A stretch of 64,000 nt of DNA, taken from Cribrihabitans_A pelagius (GTDB lineage: Bacteria; Pseudomonadota; Alphaproteobacteria; Rhodobacterales; Rhodobacteraceae). The number at the start of each line of letters is the position of its first letter. Position 1 is the stretch's first letter. This document shows, one piece after another, positions 16,679 through 24,518 of the stretch. A program made the translations under genes and the position numbers. The DNA is taken from assembly GCF_048820915.1 (NCBI RefSeq), contig NZ_JBMERR010000001.1, positions 303,211-367,210 of the forward strand, given 5' to 3'. The notes under the pieces were generated by a model. It searched no databases. It worked only from the letters and a program-made list of their open reading frames with translations, and was not told where the DNA came from.

Positions 16679-16698
16679 TGGCGCGGCGCCCGGCCCAA
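16659..16698. repeat. 40-bp palindrome, 19-bp perfect arms
   Basis: The left arm TTGGGCCGGGCGCCGCGCC (16659-16677) and its exact reverse complement (16680-16698) are separated by only two bases. The arms are almost pure G+C. The copy near 43851 has only a shortened second arm and the copy near 16112 has none, so the full palindrome is special to this site. Confidence 0.85.
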
Positions 16699-16863
16699 GG
16701 CCGCCAGCGGTGCACTGGCAAGGCCAGTGGATCGCGCGGGCGCGGGAGCCTCCCGCTGCTGTCATGCCGCACTGGCCTGCCGGGACCGGGAGGCCAGGTT
16801 TCGCGCTGCACCCGGGCGCAGCCAGACGGAGCGGGGCCGCGCGGGCCGTGGCAGTCAGGCCCG

Positions 16864-18096
16864 TCAGTCCGCCAGAAGGGGCGCACCGCCGGTGAAGGCG
16901 TTACCGCCTGCGTAGTCGCAGGGGGCCTCCTGCATGTTGAGGTGCAGGTCCTGGCCTTTGAAGGGATGCGCGCGGGCCAGGTCTTCGTCCACCTCGATGC
17001 CAAGGCCCGGGGCCTCAGGCGGGGTGACGAAGCCCTTTTCGACCCGGATCGAGCCCTTGATGAGCTGGTCGTGGAACGGCGTTTCGATGGATTCCAGCAA
17101 CAGGATGTTGGGGATCGAAGCGGCGAGGTGAATGTTCGCCGCCCATTCCACCGGCCCGGCATAGAGATGCGGCGCCACTTGCGCGTTGAAGACCTCGGCG
17201 ATGGCGGCCACCTTCTTCATCTCCCAGATGCCGCCCGCGCGGCCCAGGGCAGGCTGCAGGATTTCCGCCGCGCCTGCGCGCAGAACCGCGGCGAACTCGG
17301 ACTTGGTGGTCAGGCGCTCGCCCGTCGCCACCGGAATACGGACGCTGCGGGCCACACGGGCCATGTCCTCGATATTGTCGGGCGGCGTGGGCTCTTCGAA
17401 CCAGAGCGGCGAGTATGGCTCCAGCGCCTGGCCCAGCCGGATCGCGCCCGCGGTGCTGAACTGGCCGTGGGTGCCGAAGAGGAGGTCTGCGCGGTCGCCC
17501 GCCGCCTCCCGGATCGCCTTGCAAAAGGCGACCGACTGGGTGATGTCCGACATCGCGGGCATATGGCCGCCGCGCAGCGTGTAGGGGCCTGCCGGGTCGA
17601 ACTTCAGCGCGGTGAAGCCTTCGCTCACCTTCTGCGCTGCCGCCTCCGCCGCCATTTCGGGGGAGTTCCAGAAGGCGGTGATATCATGCTGCGGCAGCGG
17701 GTAGAGGTAGGTGTAGGCGCGGATTCGCTCGTTCATCCGCCCGCCGATCAGCGCGTGCACCGGGCGGTTCCGGTCCTTGCCCAGAATGTCCCAGCAGGCG
17801 ATCTCCAGCCCCGAAAACGCGCCCATGACGGTGAGATCCGGGCGCTGAGTGAAGCCCGAGGAATAGGCGCGGCGGAACATCAGCTCGATGTTTTCCGGGT
17901 TCTCCCCCGCCATGTGGCGCTCGAAGACGTCGCGGATCACATGAGTCATCGCCTCAGGACCTACCGAGGCGCCATAACATTCGCCCCAGCCGGTGATGCC
18001 GGTGTCGGTGGTCACCTTCACCAGGATCCAGTAGCGCCCGCCCCAGCCCGGCGCCGGCGGCGCGGTGACGATGACGTCGAGGTCTTGCAGTTTCAT
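16864..18096 (-). CDS. Mandelate racemase/muconate lactonizing enzyme family protein (enolase superfamily, sugar-acid dehydratase-like)
   Basis: 410 residues: N-terminal capping domain ('GITGWGECYG' near 33-42) and a barrel with 'LKFDP' (Lys165), 'FGTHGQ' (207-212), 'WFEEPTPPDN' (acidic ligand near 235), 'ATGERL' (Glu260) and 'PHLYAGP' (His310). The H-G-Q/H-G-R pattern and overall layout resemble galactonate/mannonate-type dehydratases. In those, the first metal ligand is an Asp two residues before the His; here that position is Gly208. Last gene of a three-gene operon with a zinc alcohol dehydrogenase and a small unknown protein (3-bp gaps). Most likely a sugar-acid dehydratase; the substrate is unknown. 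Confidence 0.8.
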   Translation of the reverse strand: MKLQDLDVIVTAPPAPGWGGRYWILVKVTTDTGITGWGECYGASVGPEAMTHVIRDVFERHMAGENPENIELMFRRAYSSGFTQRPDLTVMGAFSGLEIACWDILGKDRNRPVHALIGGRMNERIRAYTYLYPLPQHDITAFWNSPEMAAEAAAQKVSEGFTALKFDPAGPYTLRGGHMPAMSDITQSVAFCKAIREAAGDRADLLFGTHGQFSTAGAIRLGQALEPYSPLWFEEPTPPDNIEDMARVARSVRIPVATGERLTTKSEFAAVLRAGAAEILQPALGRAGGIWEMKKVAAIAEVFNAQVAPHLYAGPVEWAANIHLAASIPNILLLESIETPFHDQLIKGSIRVEKGFVTPPEAPGLGIEVDEDLARAHPFKGQDLHLNMQEAPCDYAGGNAFTGGAPLLAD

Positions 18097-18099
18097 GGG

Positions 18100-18468
18100 C
18101 TATCGCTCCGTTGCCGCGTCGAACACGGCCAGTTCCTTGTTGATTTCCTCGACCGCCGGCTGCGGGGCAAAGAAAGTGACGTCGGCCTCGCCGCCGCCTT
18201 CCATCATCACCTCGATCTCGAAATGCGCGGGCGCGCCGCCGAAAGCGCCGTCGATGCGCCAGCGGCGGCTCTCTTGCGAGCCGAGCCCGGGCAGGACGGC
18301 AGCCACCGCTTCCGCCAGCCCTTCGGGCAGGCCGAAGCGGGGATTGTTGGCCAGCCGGGTCAGGAAGGGGCCGATCTCTTCCGTGGCGAAAAGCATCGAC
18401 GTGTCCGAGCTGGCCGAGGCGGGTTTCACCGCCTCCGGTTTGAAAAGATCGAGCAGGAAGCGCAGCAT
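18100..18468 (-). CDS. Conserved-looking protein of unknown function between dehydrogenase and dehydratase genes
   Basis: 122 residues that I do not recognise. It begins with a short hydrophobic arm ('MLRFLLDLFKPE'), has no clear signal peptide, and ends in a region with alternating acidic and hydrophobic residues ('APAHFEIEVMMEGGGEADVTFF') that suggests beta strands. It is a genuine gene: it fits between the dehydrogenase and enolase-superfamily genes with 3-bp gaps on both sides on the same strand, and its codon use matches them. It may be an accessory protein of that catabolic operon, but nothing in the sequence gives a function. Confidence 0.6.
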   Translation of the reverse strand: MLRFLLDLFKPEAVKPASASSDTSMLFATEEIGPFLTRLANNPRFGLPEGLAEAVAAVLPGLGSQESRRWRIDGAFGGAPAHFEIEVMMEGGGEADVTFFAPQPAVEEINKELAVFDAATER

Positions 18469-18471
18469 GGC

Positions 18472-19581
18472 TCAGGCCCCCTTGGCGTCCGGTCCGGCGA
18501 ACAGGATCACGTTGCGCCGGGCGGCGCCGGTCTTGGTGTCGGCGATCGCCTCGTTGATCTGTTCGAGGCGCCAGCGGCCGGAGATCAGCTCGTCCAGTTT
18601 CAGGCGGCCCTGCTGGTAGAGGTCGACCATCCAGGGAATGTCGCGCTGGATTACCACGTCGCCCATCTTGGAGCCGATCAGCCCCTGGCCCGCGGCCGCC
18701 AGCACCACAGGTTCATAGCTGGCCTTGGCGCCGGAGTGCGGCATTCCGATCATCACGGCGCGGCCGCCGCGGGCGAGGTAGCGCGGCGCCTGCTCATAGG
18801 CCGGGATGGCGCCGACGGTCACAAGCACCGCATCGGCACCGCGGCCGTCCAGAGCCTTTTGCGCCGCCTTCCAGGGCTTTTCTTCCGAGGCCAGCACCCC
18901 ATGGGTGGCGCCGAATTCGCGCGCGGCCTCCAGCTTCTCCGCGCTCATGTCGACGGCGACGATGCGGCGGGCACCGGCGATGCGGGCGCCCTGGATTGCA
19001 TTGAGCCCGACGCCGCCCGCTCCGATCACCACTACGTCCTGACCGGGGCGCACCCCGGCGGCATTGACCGCGGCGCCGACGCCGGTGATCACCCCGCAGG
19101 AGATCAGCGCGGCGGCGTCCTTGGCCATATCCGCGGGGATCTTCACGATCTGGCGCTGGTCCACCACGACCTTCTCGGCAAAGGCGCCGCAGGCCATCGC
19201 CTGCTCCAGCAGGCCTCCGTCCGCGGTGCGCAGCGGGCAATTCACGCCATCATAAGGCGTTTCGCAGATCACCGGCCGGCCGGAGGCGCAGGAGGGGCAG
19301 CTGCCGCAGCTGCGGATCAGGGTGACCACGACGCTGTCGCCCCCGGCGAAGCCCTGCACGCCCGCGCCAAGGCCGGTGACGACGCCCGCGGCCTCGTGCC
19401 CGTAGACGGCCGGCAGATGCCCGCCCCAGGCGCCCTCGGCAAAGGAGATGTCGCTGTGGCAGATCGCCACCGCGTCCAGCGTCACCTCGACCTCACCGGT
19501 TCCGGGCGGGGCCAATTGTACTTCTTCGATCTCCAGCGGAGCCCCGAACGCGCGGCAGACGGCCGCCTTGATGGTCTGCAT
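18472..19581 (-). CDS. Zinc-dependent alcohol dehydrogenase family protein
   Basis: 369 residues of the medium-chain dehydrogenase family. Catalytic zinc ligands are visible ('AICHSD', 'YGHEAAG', 'ISCGVITGVGAAVN'), as is the structural zinc lobe with four cysteines ('CGSCPSCASGRPVIC'). The NAD(P) site is 'GAGGVGLNAIQGAR'. The pattern is closest to class III/S-(hydroxymethyl)glutathione-type dehydrogenases, though the substrate may be different. The ATG at 19579-19581 is chosen because an AGGGAGG lies about six bases upstream; a GTG two codons earlier would sit on that ribosome site. First gene of the operon with the small unknown protein and the enolase-superfamily enzyme. Confidence 0.87.
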   Translation of the reverse strand: MQTIKAAVCRAFGAPLEIEEVQLAPPGTGEVEVTLDAVAICHSDISFAEGAWGGHLPAVYGHEAAGVVTGLGAGVQGFAGGDSVVVTLIRSCGSCPSCASGRPVICETPYDGVNCPLRTADGGLLEQAMACGAFAEKVVVDQRQIVKIPADMAKDAAALISCGVITGVGAAVNAAGVRPGQDVVVIGAGGVGLNAIQGARIAGARRIVAVDMSAEKLEAAREFGATHGVLASEEKPWKAAQKALDGRGADAVLVTVGAIPAYEQAPRYLARGGRAVMIGMPHSGAKASYEPVVLAAAGQGLIGSKMGDVVIQRDIPWMVDLYQQGRLKLDELISGRWRLEQINEAIADTKTGAARRNVILFAGPDAKGA

Positions 19582-19698
19582 GAACACCTCCCTGTTTCAC
19601 GGCAGGGTGGCGCGGCGGGCGCGCGGCCGCAAGCAGGAAACCGGCGCAAGTGCGGCGCTTTCCTGCAACTCAGTGCTGGCTGCCTCCGGCGGGGCGGC

Positions 19699-21042
19699 TC
19701 AGCCGCCGCCGGTTGCGAGCTGCTGTGCCCGGGCGGCGAAAGCCTGCGCCTCCTGCGGCGCCAGCCCCAGCTGCCGGGCAGGGTCGAAGAGGGCGTCCGT
19801 GTCGAGATCCGGATGGACCTGCTGCGTCAGCTCCTTCAATGAGGCGCCGGTGGCGGCGGCCTCCCGGCAGAGGCGCTTGACCTCGGCCTGCGCGTCGGGG
19901 CGCGGCATGGCGGCGGCGAGGGCAAAGCTCAGGGCCTCGGCATGGATCAGACCGTGCTGACTGTCGAGCGCGGCCGCCATGGCCGCAGGGCGCGGTTGCA
20001 GATCTGCGCATAGCTTGCGCGCCGCGCGGGCGGCGGCGGCGGCTCCCAGCACGATCTGCGGCAGGCACATCCATTCGGTGAACCAGGCCGCCCCGTCGCG
20101 CTGGTGCTGCTGCATCGCCGCGCCCTGCAACGTGGCCATCAGCCCTGCGCCCTGCCGCGCCAGCGCCGTGAGCGTCGCAGGGACAACCGGGTTCTGCTTC
20201 TGCGGCATGGTGGAAGACGCCCCCGCGCCGCCCAGCGAGATTTCCCCGATGCCGGTCTGTGCAAGAAGGGTGCAGTCCTCGCCCAGCTTGCCAAGCGCCA
20301 GCCCCGCGCGCACCAGCCAGTCCGCGATGCGCAAGACAGCCGTGCGGTCGGTGTGCCAGCTGCGGCCCGGATCGGAGAGCGCCAGCCCCTTGGCCAGCGC
20401 AGCGCGCAGCTCCGCCGCCTTCGGTCCCAGAGCTCCGGAGGTCCCGGCGGCACCGGAGAGCGACACCAAGAGGCAGGATGTGCGCAGGGCGGGCAACTCC
20501 TGCAAGAGCGCGAGCAGGGGCGCGCCCCAGCCCGCAGCAACCGCGCCAAAGCTGGTGGGGGTGGCGTGCTGGCCGTAGGTGCGGCCGGGCATCGGCAGGC
20601 TGGCGTGGGACTCGGCCAGCACTCCTAGCGCGCCCGCCGTGGCGGTGAGATCACCCTCCACCAGAGTGAGCGCCTGGCGCAGACGCAGCATCAGCGCGCT
20701 GTCCATGATGTCCTGCGAGGTGGCGCCCCAATGCACGTACTGCGCATGTTCCGGCGCGTTCATCTCGGCGCGCAGGGCGGCCACCAGCCCCGGCACCGGC
20801 ACCCCGTTCTGCGTCCCGGGTGCCTTCAGCACACCGGGATCGATGGCAACTTCCATCACCGCCCGGCCGATCGCCGCGGCGCTCTCCTGCGGGATCACCC
20901 CGGCGGCCCCTTGCGCTTTCGCCAGCGCCCCCTCGACCAGCAGCATGGCACGCAGTTCGGCTCCGTCGGAGAACAGCCGCCCCGCCTCGCCGCAATCGAA
21001 GAGGCCGCCATAAAGCTGGCTGTCGAAAAGTGATCCTGCCAT
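19699..21042 (-). CDS. pcaB: 3-carboxy-cis,cis-muconate cycloisomerase
   Basis: 447 residues of the fumarase/aspartase superfamily. The superfamily signature 'GGAGASSTMPQKQNPV' is near residue 265, and 'VHWGATSQDIMDSALMLRL' near 105 is typical of PcaB. It converts 3-carboxy-cis,cis-muconate to 4-carboxymuconolactone in the protocatechuate branch of the beta-ketoadipate pathway. Its ATG overlaps the stop of the upstream hydrolase gene by one base, and pcaD lies just before that, so the three form one unit. The dioxygenase (pcaGH) and decarboxylase (pcaC) genes are not in the window. Confidence 0.88.
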   Translation of the reverse strand: MAGSLFDSQLYGGLFDCGEAGRLFSDGAELRAMLLVEGALAKAQGAAGVIPQESAAAIGRAVMEVAIDPGVLKAPGTQNGVPVPGLVAALRAEMNAPEHAQYVHWGATSQDIMDSALMLRLRQALTLVEGDLTATAGALGVLAESHASLPMPGRTYGQHATPTSFGAVAAGWGAPLLALLQELPALRTSCLLVSLSGAAGTSGALGPKAAELRAALAKGLALSDPGRSWHTDRTAVLRIADWLVRAGLALGKLGEDCTLLAQTGIGEISLGGAGASSTMPQKQNPVVPATLTALARQGAGLMATLQGAAMQQHQRDGAAWFTEWMCLPQIVLGAAAAARAARKLCADLQPRPAAMAAALDSQHGLIHAEALSFALAAAMPRPDAQAEVKRLCREAAATGASLKELTQQVHPDLDTDALFDPARQLGLAPQEAQAFAARAQQLATGGG

Positions 21043-21752
21043 CAGAGGTCCTTCACTATCTGTGTGATCAGCGCGGCCAGCCCCTCCGGGTCCGCGAAGA
21101 AAGGGGAATGCGACGCGCGGAAGTCATGCACCATATGGGGCGGCAGCCCAGCCGCCATCTGCGCCTGGTATCCGGGCGGGATCACCCGGTCTTGCACGCA
21201 GCGGATATAAGCCTTGGGCACGCTGGCAAAACTTGTGCCAAGCGTGATGGGCGTATCCTGCGGGCGGATTGGCTGCGGGCAAATGTGCTCCAGCGCATAG
21301 GCCGCGGTCTCCGGCGGGCAGTCGTGGTAGAACAGCTCCGGCGCAGTCTCCGGCCGGAAGCTGTAGGCGGTGGCGGCAGGGTTCTTCTCCGTCGCGCCGC
21401 CGAGGGTCTGCTGCGGGCCTGCCTTGCGCATGCCGATCAGCGACGTCCCGTCCTTCGGCACATAGGCGCAGAGGTAGATCAGCCCGCGCATCGCGCCCGG
21501 GTCCAGCTCGGCCGCGGCGGAGACCGGGAAGCCGCCCCAGGAATGGCCGAGCACGATGGTCTGAGGCGTGGAGGCCGCGCGCACCGCCTCGGCGGTTTCG
21601 GCCAGCGTGACAGAGGCCGGATCGCGCCCGTCCCCGTGACCGGGCAGGTCGATGGCGCGGGCGCTCAAGCCACGCGCCGCCAGCGCCGGGATCAGGTCGC
21701 GCCAGCACCAGGCGCCGTGGCAGGAGCCGTGAATCAGAAGCAGGTCAGCCAA
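21042..21752 (-). CDS. Alpha/beta hydrolase, plant-esterase-like
   Basis: 236 residues. It opens with 'LLLIHGSCHGAWCWRDLIPAL' (oxyanion-hole region), has the nucleophile elbow 'LGHSWGGF' near residue 70 and a late 'HSPFFADPEGLAALI' that should supply the catalytic His. This arrangement resembles the salicylate-binding/methylesterase and hydroxynitrile-lyase-like group (Abhydrolase_6). It sits between pcaD and pcaB with overlapping ends on both sides, so it is part of this catabolic unit. It may hydrolyse an ester of an aromatic acid feeding into the pathway; that is inference. Confidence 0.78.
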   Translation of the reverse strand: MADLLLIHGSCHGAWCWRDLIPALAARGLSARAIDLPGHGDGRDPASVTLAETAEAVRAASTPQTIVLGHSWGGFPVSAAAELDPGAMRGLIYLCAYVPKDGTSLIGMRKAGPQQTLGGATEKNPAATAYSFRPETAPELFYHDCPPETAAYALEHICPQPIRPQDTPITLGTSFASVPKAYIRCVQDRVIPPGYQAQMAAGLPPHMVHDFRASHSPFFADPEGLAALITQIVKDL

Positions 21753-22536
21753 TGTGCCCGGTCTCCTTCAGGAACTGGGTGAGCCGGGCCGCAAACACCT
21801 CCGGCTGCTCAACGCAGGGCAGGTGGCCTGCCCGGCGGATCAGGTGGAACTGGCTGCCCGGGATCAGCTCGGCGGTCTCGCGCACGAGATCGGCGGGCGT
21901 GGCGCCATCCTCGCTGCCTGCGATGGCGAGGCAGGGCAAGCGCAGACCGCTGGTGGGCGTGTAGAAATCGGTGCCCGCGATGGCGGCGCAGCAGCCGGCA
22001 TAGCCCGCAGGCGGCTGGCGCAGGAGCATGTTGCGCCAGAGCGTCAGTTCAGGCCGTTCCAGGAAGGCACGGGAGAACCAGCGCCGCATCACCGCATCGG
22101 CCAGCGCCTCCATGCCGCCTTCCTGCACCTGGGCAATGCGCTCCTGCCACATCGCAGGCGTGCCGATCTTGGCGGCGGTGTTGGAGAGCACCAGCGCCCG
22201 CACCTGGTCGAGCCGCTTAACCGCCAGCCCTTGCGCGATCATGCCGCCGATCGAGAGCCCTGCGAAGACGCAGTCGCGCACCGCTAAGCGGTCCAGCAAA
22301 CGCTCCGCATCCCGCACCAGCGCGCCCATGGAATAGGGCGCGGGCGGACAGTCGGAGAGCCCATGGCCGCGCAGGTCATAGCGGATGATGCGCAGGCCCG
22401 GGGGCAGCGCCGCCACCACCGCGTCCCAGATGCGCAGATCGGTGCCGAGCGAGTTGGCAAAGACCAGCGGCGCGCCCTTGGGGTCACCGTCGATACGGTA
22501 GTGGAGAAGGACATCGCCCAGGTCTGCGATCTGCAT
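21745..22536 (-). CDS. pcaD: 3-oxoadipate enol-lactonase
   Basis: 263 residues, an alpha/beta hydrolase with PcaD character: 'LVFANSLGTDLRIWDAVVAAL' (N-S-L-G-T-D near residue 30), 'RYDLRGHGLSD', nucleophile 'GLSIGGMIAQGLA' near 95, and final 'AGHLPCVEQPEVFA'. It hydrolyses 3-oxoadipate enol-lactone to 3-oxoadipate. First gene of the pcaD-hydrolase-pcaB unit; the next gene starts 8 bp before its stop. The order differs from the common roseobacter pcaQ-pcaD-pcaC-pcaH-pcaG-pcaB cluster because C, H and G are absent here. Confidence 0.85.
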   Translation of the reverse strand: MQIADLGDVLLHYRIDGDPKGAPLVFANSLGTDLRIWDAVVAALPPGLRIIRYDLRGHGLSDCPPAPYSMGALVRDAERLLDRLAVRDCVFAGLSIGGMIAQGLAVKRLDQVRALVLSNTAAKIGTPAMWQERIAQVQEGGMEALADAVMRRWFSRAFLERPELTLWRNMLLRQPPAGYAGCCAAIAGTDFYTPTSGLRLPCLAIAGSEDGATPADLVRETAELIPGSQFHLIRRAGHLPCVEQPEVFAARLTQFLKETGHIG

Positions 22537-22596
22537 GAATGGCCTCGCTGATTTGCTTTGGCGCGCACTCTACCCGCGCTGCCGCCGGGAGGCAAA

Positions 22597-22671
22597 GCCT
22601 GCGGCCGGCCGCAGGCGGGGCCAATTTTCTTCAAGTAAGAAAATTGGCCGGAAAAATTCTCAATTTTCCGG
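22597..22671. repeat. Cluster of three adjacent inverted repeats
   Basis: A 20-bp perfect palindrome (GCCTGCGGCCGGCCGCAGGC, 22597-22616) comes first. It is followed by a hairpin with 13-bp perfect arms GGCCAATTTTCTT / AAGAAAATTGGCC (22619-22631 and 22637-22649, 5-base loop). A second AT-rich inverted repeat, CCGGAAAAATT ... AATTTTCCGG (22648-22671), shares CC with it. They lie after the stop of the dehydratase gene (22695, minus strand) and before pcaD, so they may end or process that transcript. The AT-rich arms stand out from the GC-rich surroundings. Confidence 0.75.
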
Positions 22672-22694
22672 CGCCGGATCGCGGACGTGGGGGA

Positions 22695-23672
22695 TCAGAG
22701 GGGGCGGGAGAGCGCTTCGGAAAACAGCGCGGGATCGACGTTGCCGCCGGTGGCCACCGCGAGCACCGCCTCGCCCTCGAAGGCGTCGGGATGAAACAGC
22801 GCCGCCGCCAGCGCCACCGCACCGCCCGGTTCCAGCACGATCTTCAGCCGCAGAAACGCGAGCGCCACCGCGCGCATGGCTTCCTCGTCGCTCACCGCCA
22901 GCCCCGGTCCGCAGAGCCGCTGCAGCACCGGGAAGGTCAAATCGCCCGGCGCGGGCGTGAGGATCGCGTCGCAGATCGAGCCGGAAGGCTGCGCGTTCCG
23001 GCGGATCTCCCCCGCCGCCAGCGAACGCGCCGCATCGTCGAAGCCCTGAGGTTCGGCGGGGCGCACCCGCAGGCCGGGCGCGTGCGCCTCCAGGGCCAGC
23101 GCCACCCCGGCCGAGAGCCCGCCGCCGCCGCAGCAGATCGCGACATCGCCGGTCGTGACGCCTTCGGCCGCGGCCTGGGCGGCGATCTCCAGCCCGGTAG
23201 TTCCCTGGCCCGCGATCACCTCCGCATCGTCATAGGGTTTGATCAGCGTCAGCCCGCGCGCCTCGCCGTGCTCTGCGCCCACCGCCTCGCGGCTCTCGCC
23301 GCCAGCGCGGTCGTAAAGCACCACTTCGGCCCCCAGCGCGCGGGTGTTTTCGATCTTCAGCCGCGGTGCGTCTTTCGGCATCACAATGACCGCAGGCGCG
23401 CCATGCGCCCGCGCCGCCGCGGCGACGCCTTGGGCGTGGTTGCCGCTGGAATAGGCGATCACCCCGCGCGCCCGCGCCTCAGGGCTGAGTGCAGAGACCG
23501 CCGCCCAGCCGCCGCGGAACTTGAACGACCCCGTGTGCTGCAGGCATTCCGCCTTGACCAGCACCCGGCGGCCCGCGATCGCGTCCAGGAAGGGCGAGGA
23601 CAGGAGCGGGGTCTGCCGGGCATGGCCCTTGAGCCGCTTTGCGGCGGCTTCGATCATGGCTAGCGAGGTCAT
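22695..23672 (-). CDS. PLP-dependent threonine/serine dehydratase family protein
   Basis: 325 residues of fold type II PLP enzymes. The PLP lysine is in 'TGSFKFRGGW' near residue 51, the 'SSGNHAQGVA' loop near 75 binds the substrate carboxylate, and 'CGGGGLSAG' near 180 binds the cofactor phosphate. There is no C-terminal ACT domain, so it is the short form related to catabolic threonine dehydratase, serine racemase or hydroxyaspartate ammonia-lyase. Its start overlaps the stop of the upstream hydrolase gene by 4 bp (ATGA). Third gene of the dehalogenase-hydrolase-dehydratase group. Confidence 0.82.
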   Translation of the reverse strand: MTSLAMIEAAAKRLKGHARQTPLLSSPFLDAIAGRRVLVKAECLQHTGSFKFRGGWAAVSALSPEARARGVIAYSSGNHAQGVAAAARAHGAPAVIVMPKDAPRLKIENTRALGAEVVLYDRAGGESREAVGAEHGEARGLTLIKPYDDAEVIAGQGTTGLEIAAQAAAEGVTTGDVAICCGGGGLSAGVALALEAHAPGLRVRPAEPQGFDDAARSLAAGEIRRNAQPSGSICDAILTPAPGDLTFPVLQRLCGPGLAVSDEEAMRAVALAFLRLKIVLEPGGAVALAAALFHPDAFEGEAVLAVATGGNVDPALFSEALSRPL

Positions 23673-24511
23673 CGGGCGGTTTCCAATACAGAACGGATGA
23701 GGGCGAGGGCTTCGGGTTCGTCCAGGAAGGGCACATGACCGCGGCGCGGCACCTCGGCAGCCTTCAGAGCGGGCAGGCGGCGCTGCATTTCGGCGAAGGT
23801 CCCGGGGTCGAGGATGTCGGAATTGGCCCCGCGCAGCGCGCCGCAGGGCAGGCCGGAAAGCGCCTCGAACAGCGGCCAGAGGTCCGGCGGCGGCCCGGCC
23901 TCAGCCTGGGCCAGAAGCGCGTCGCGCAACTTTGGATCATAGCGCAGGGCGAGCCCGTCCGGGTTCTCGTCGTAGAAGGCCTGCGCCTCCTCCAGCCAGC
24001 GCGCCGGGGCTACGTCCGGGAAGGCCGGAGTCATCAGCGCCTGCAGCGTGGCGGCGGCCTGGGCGTGGGTCTTCGCCGCGGGCTTGCGGCCGACGTATTC
24101 GATGATGCGGGCGATGCCTCCGGGGGCGATCACCGGCCCCACATCGTTCAGCACCACTGCCGAGAGCCGGGCCTTCGCGGTGGCGGCCAGGGTCATCGCC
24201 ACCAGCCCGCCACGCGAGGTGCCGAGGACAGCGGCCTGCGCGAGGTCCAGGTGGTCCAATAGCTCCACCGCATCCTGCGCCTCGCGCAGCACATTGTAGG
24301 TGAGGAAATCCTCGGCGTATTGGGACGCACCGCGGCCGCGGGCGTCCAGGGTGATCAGCCGGCAGCCCTTCGCGTGCGGTGCGAAATAGCGGAAATCGCG
24401 GCTGTCGCGGGTGAGCCCCGCAAGGCAGAGGAGCGGCTGGGCATCCCCGCCCGCTGCCCCGCTGTCGGTATAGAACAGCCGCAGCCCGTCCGAGGTCTGA
24501 AAATAGGGCAT
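23669..24511 (-). CDS. Alpha/beta hydrolase
   Basis: 280 residues from the ATG giving 'MPYFQTSDGLRLFYTDSG', the usual start of this family; upstream in-frame codons lie over or beyond the 3' end of the dehalogenase gene. Motifs are 'LLCLAGLTRDSRDF' (oxyanion region), 'TLDARGRGAS', the nucleophile elbow 'LGTSRGGLVA' near 110, and a late 'RGHVPFLDEPEAL' with the probable catalytic His. Substrate unknown. It lies 7 bp after the haloacid dehalogenase gene and overlaps the dehydratase start, so all three are co-transcribed. Confidence 0.8.
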   Translation of the reverse strand: MPYFQTSDGLRLFYTDSGAAGGDAQPLLCLAGLTRDSRDFRYFAPHAKGCRLITLDARGRGASQYAEDFLTYNVLREAQDAVELLDHLDLAQAAVLGTSRGGLVAMTLAATAKARLSAVVLNDVGPVIAPGGIARIIEYVGRKPAAKTHAQAAATLQALMTPAFPDVAPARWLEEAQAFYDENPDGLALRYDPKLRDALLAQAEAGPPPDLWPLFEALSGLPCGALRGANSDILDPGTFAEMQRRLPALKAAEVPRRGHVPFLDEPEALALIRSVLETAR

Positions 24512-24518
24512 GCCGTGC

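Larger units (their letters stand above)
16043..16863. other. Gene-free repeat-rich stretch
   Basis: 821 bp with no convincing gene on either strand; open frames here are by-products of high GC. It holds two direct copies of a 62-bp repeat, a 40-bp palindrome, a short piece related to the 157-bp dispersed repeat near 16369 and other GC-rich hairpins. Convergent genes flank it (FAH-family gene from the left, enolase-superfamily gene from the right). Confidence 0.7.

Noticed and set aside
16423..19842. Long plus-strand open frame covering the enolase-superfamily and dehydrogenase genes
   Set aside because: Low-complexity, Gly/Arg/His-rich translation and no ribosome site; the minus-strand genes have clear motifs and operon spacing.
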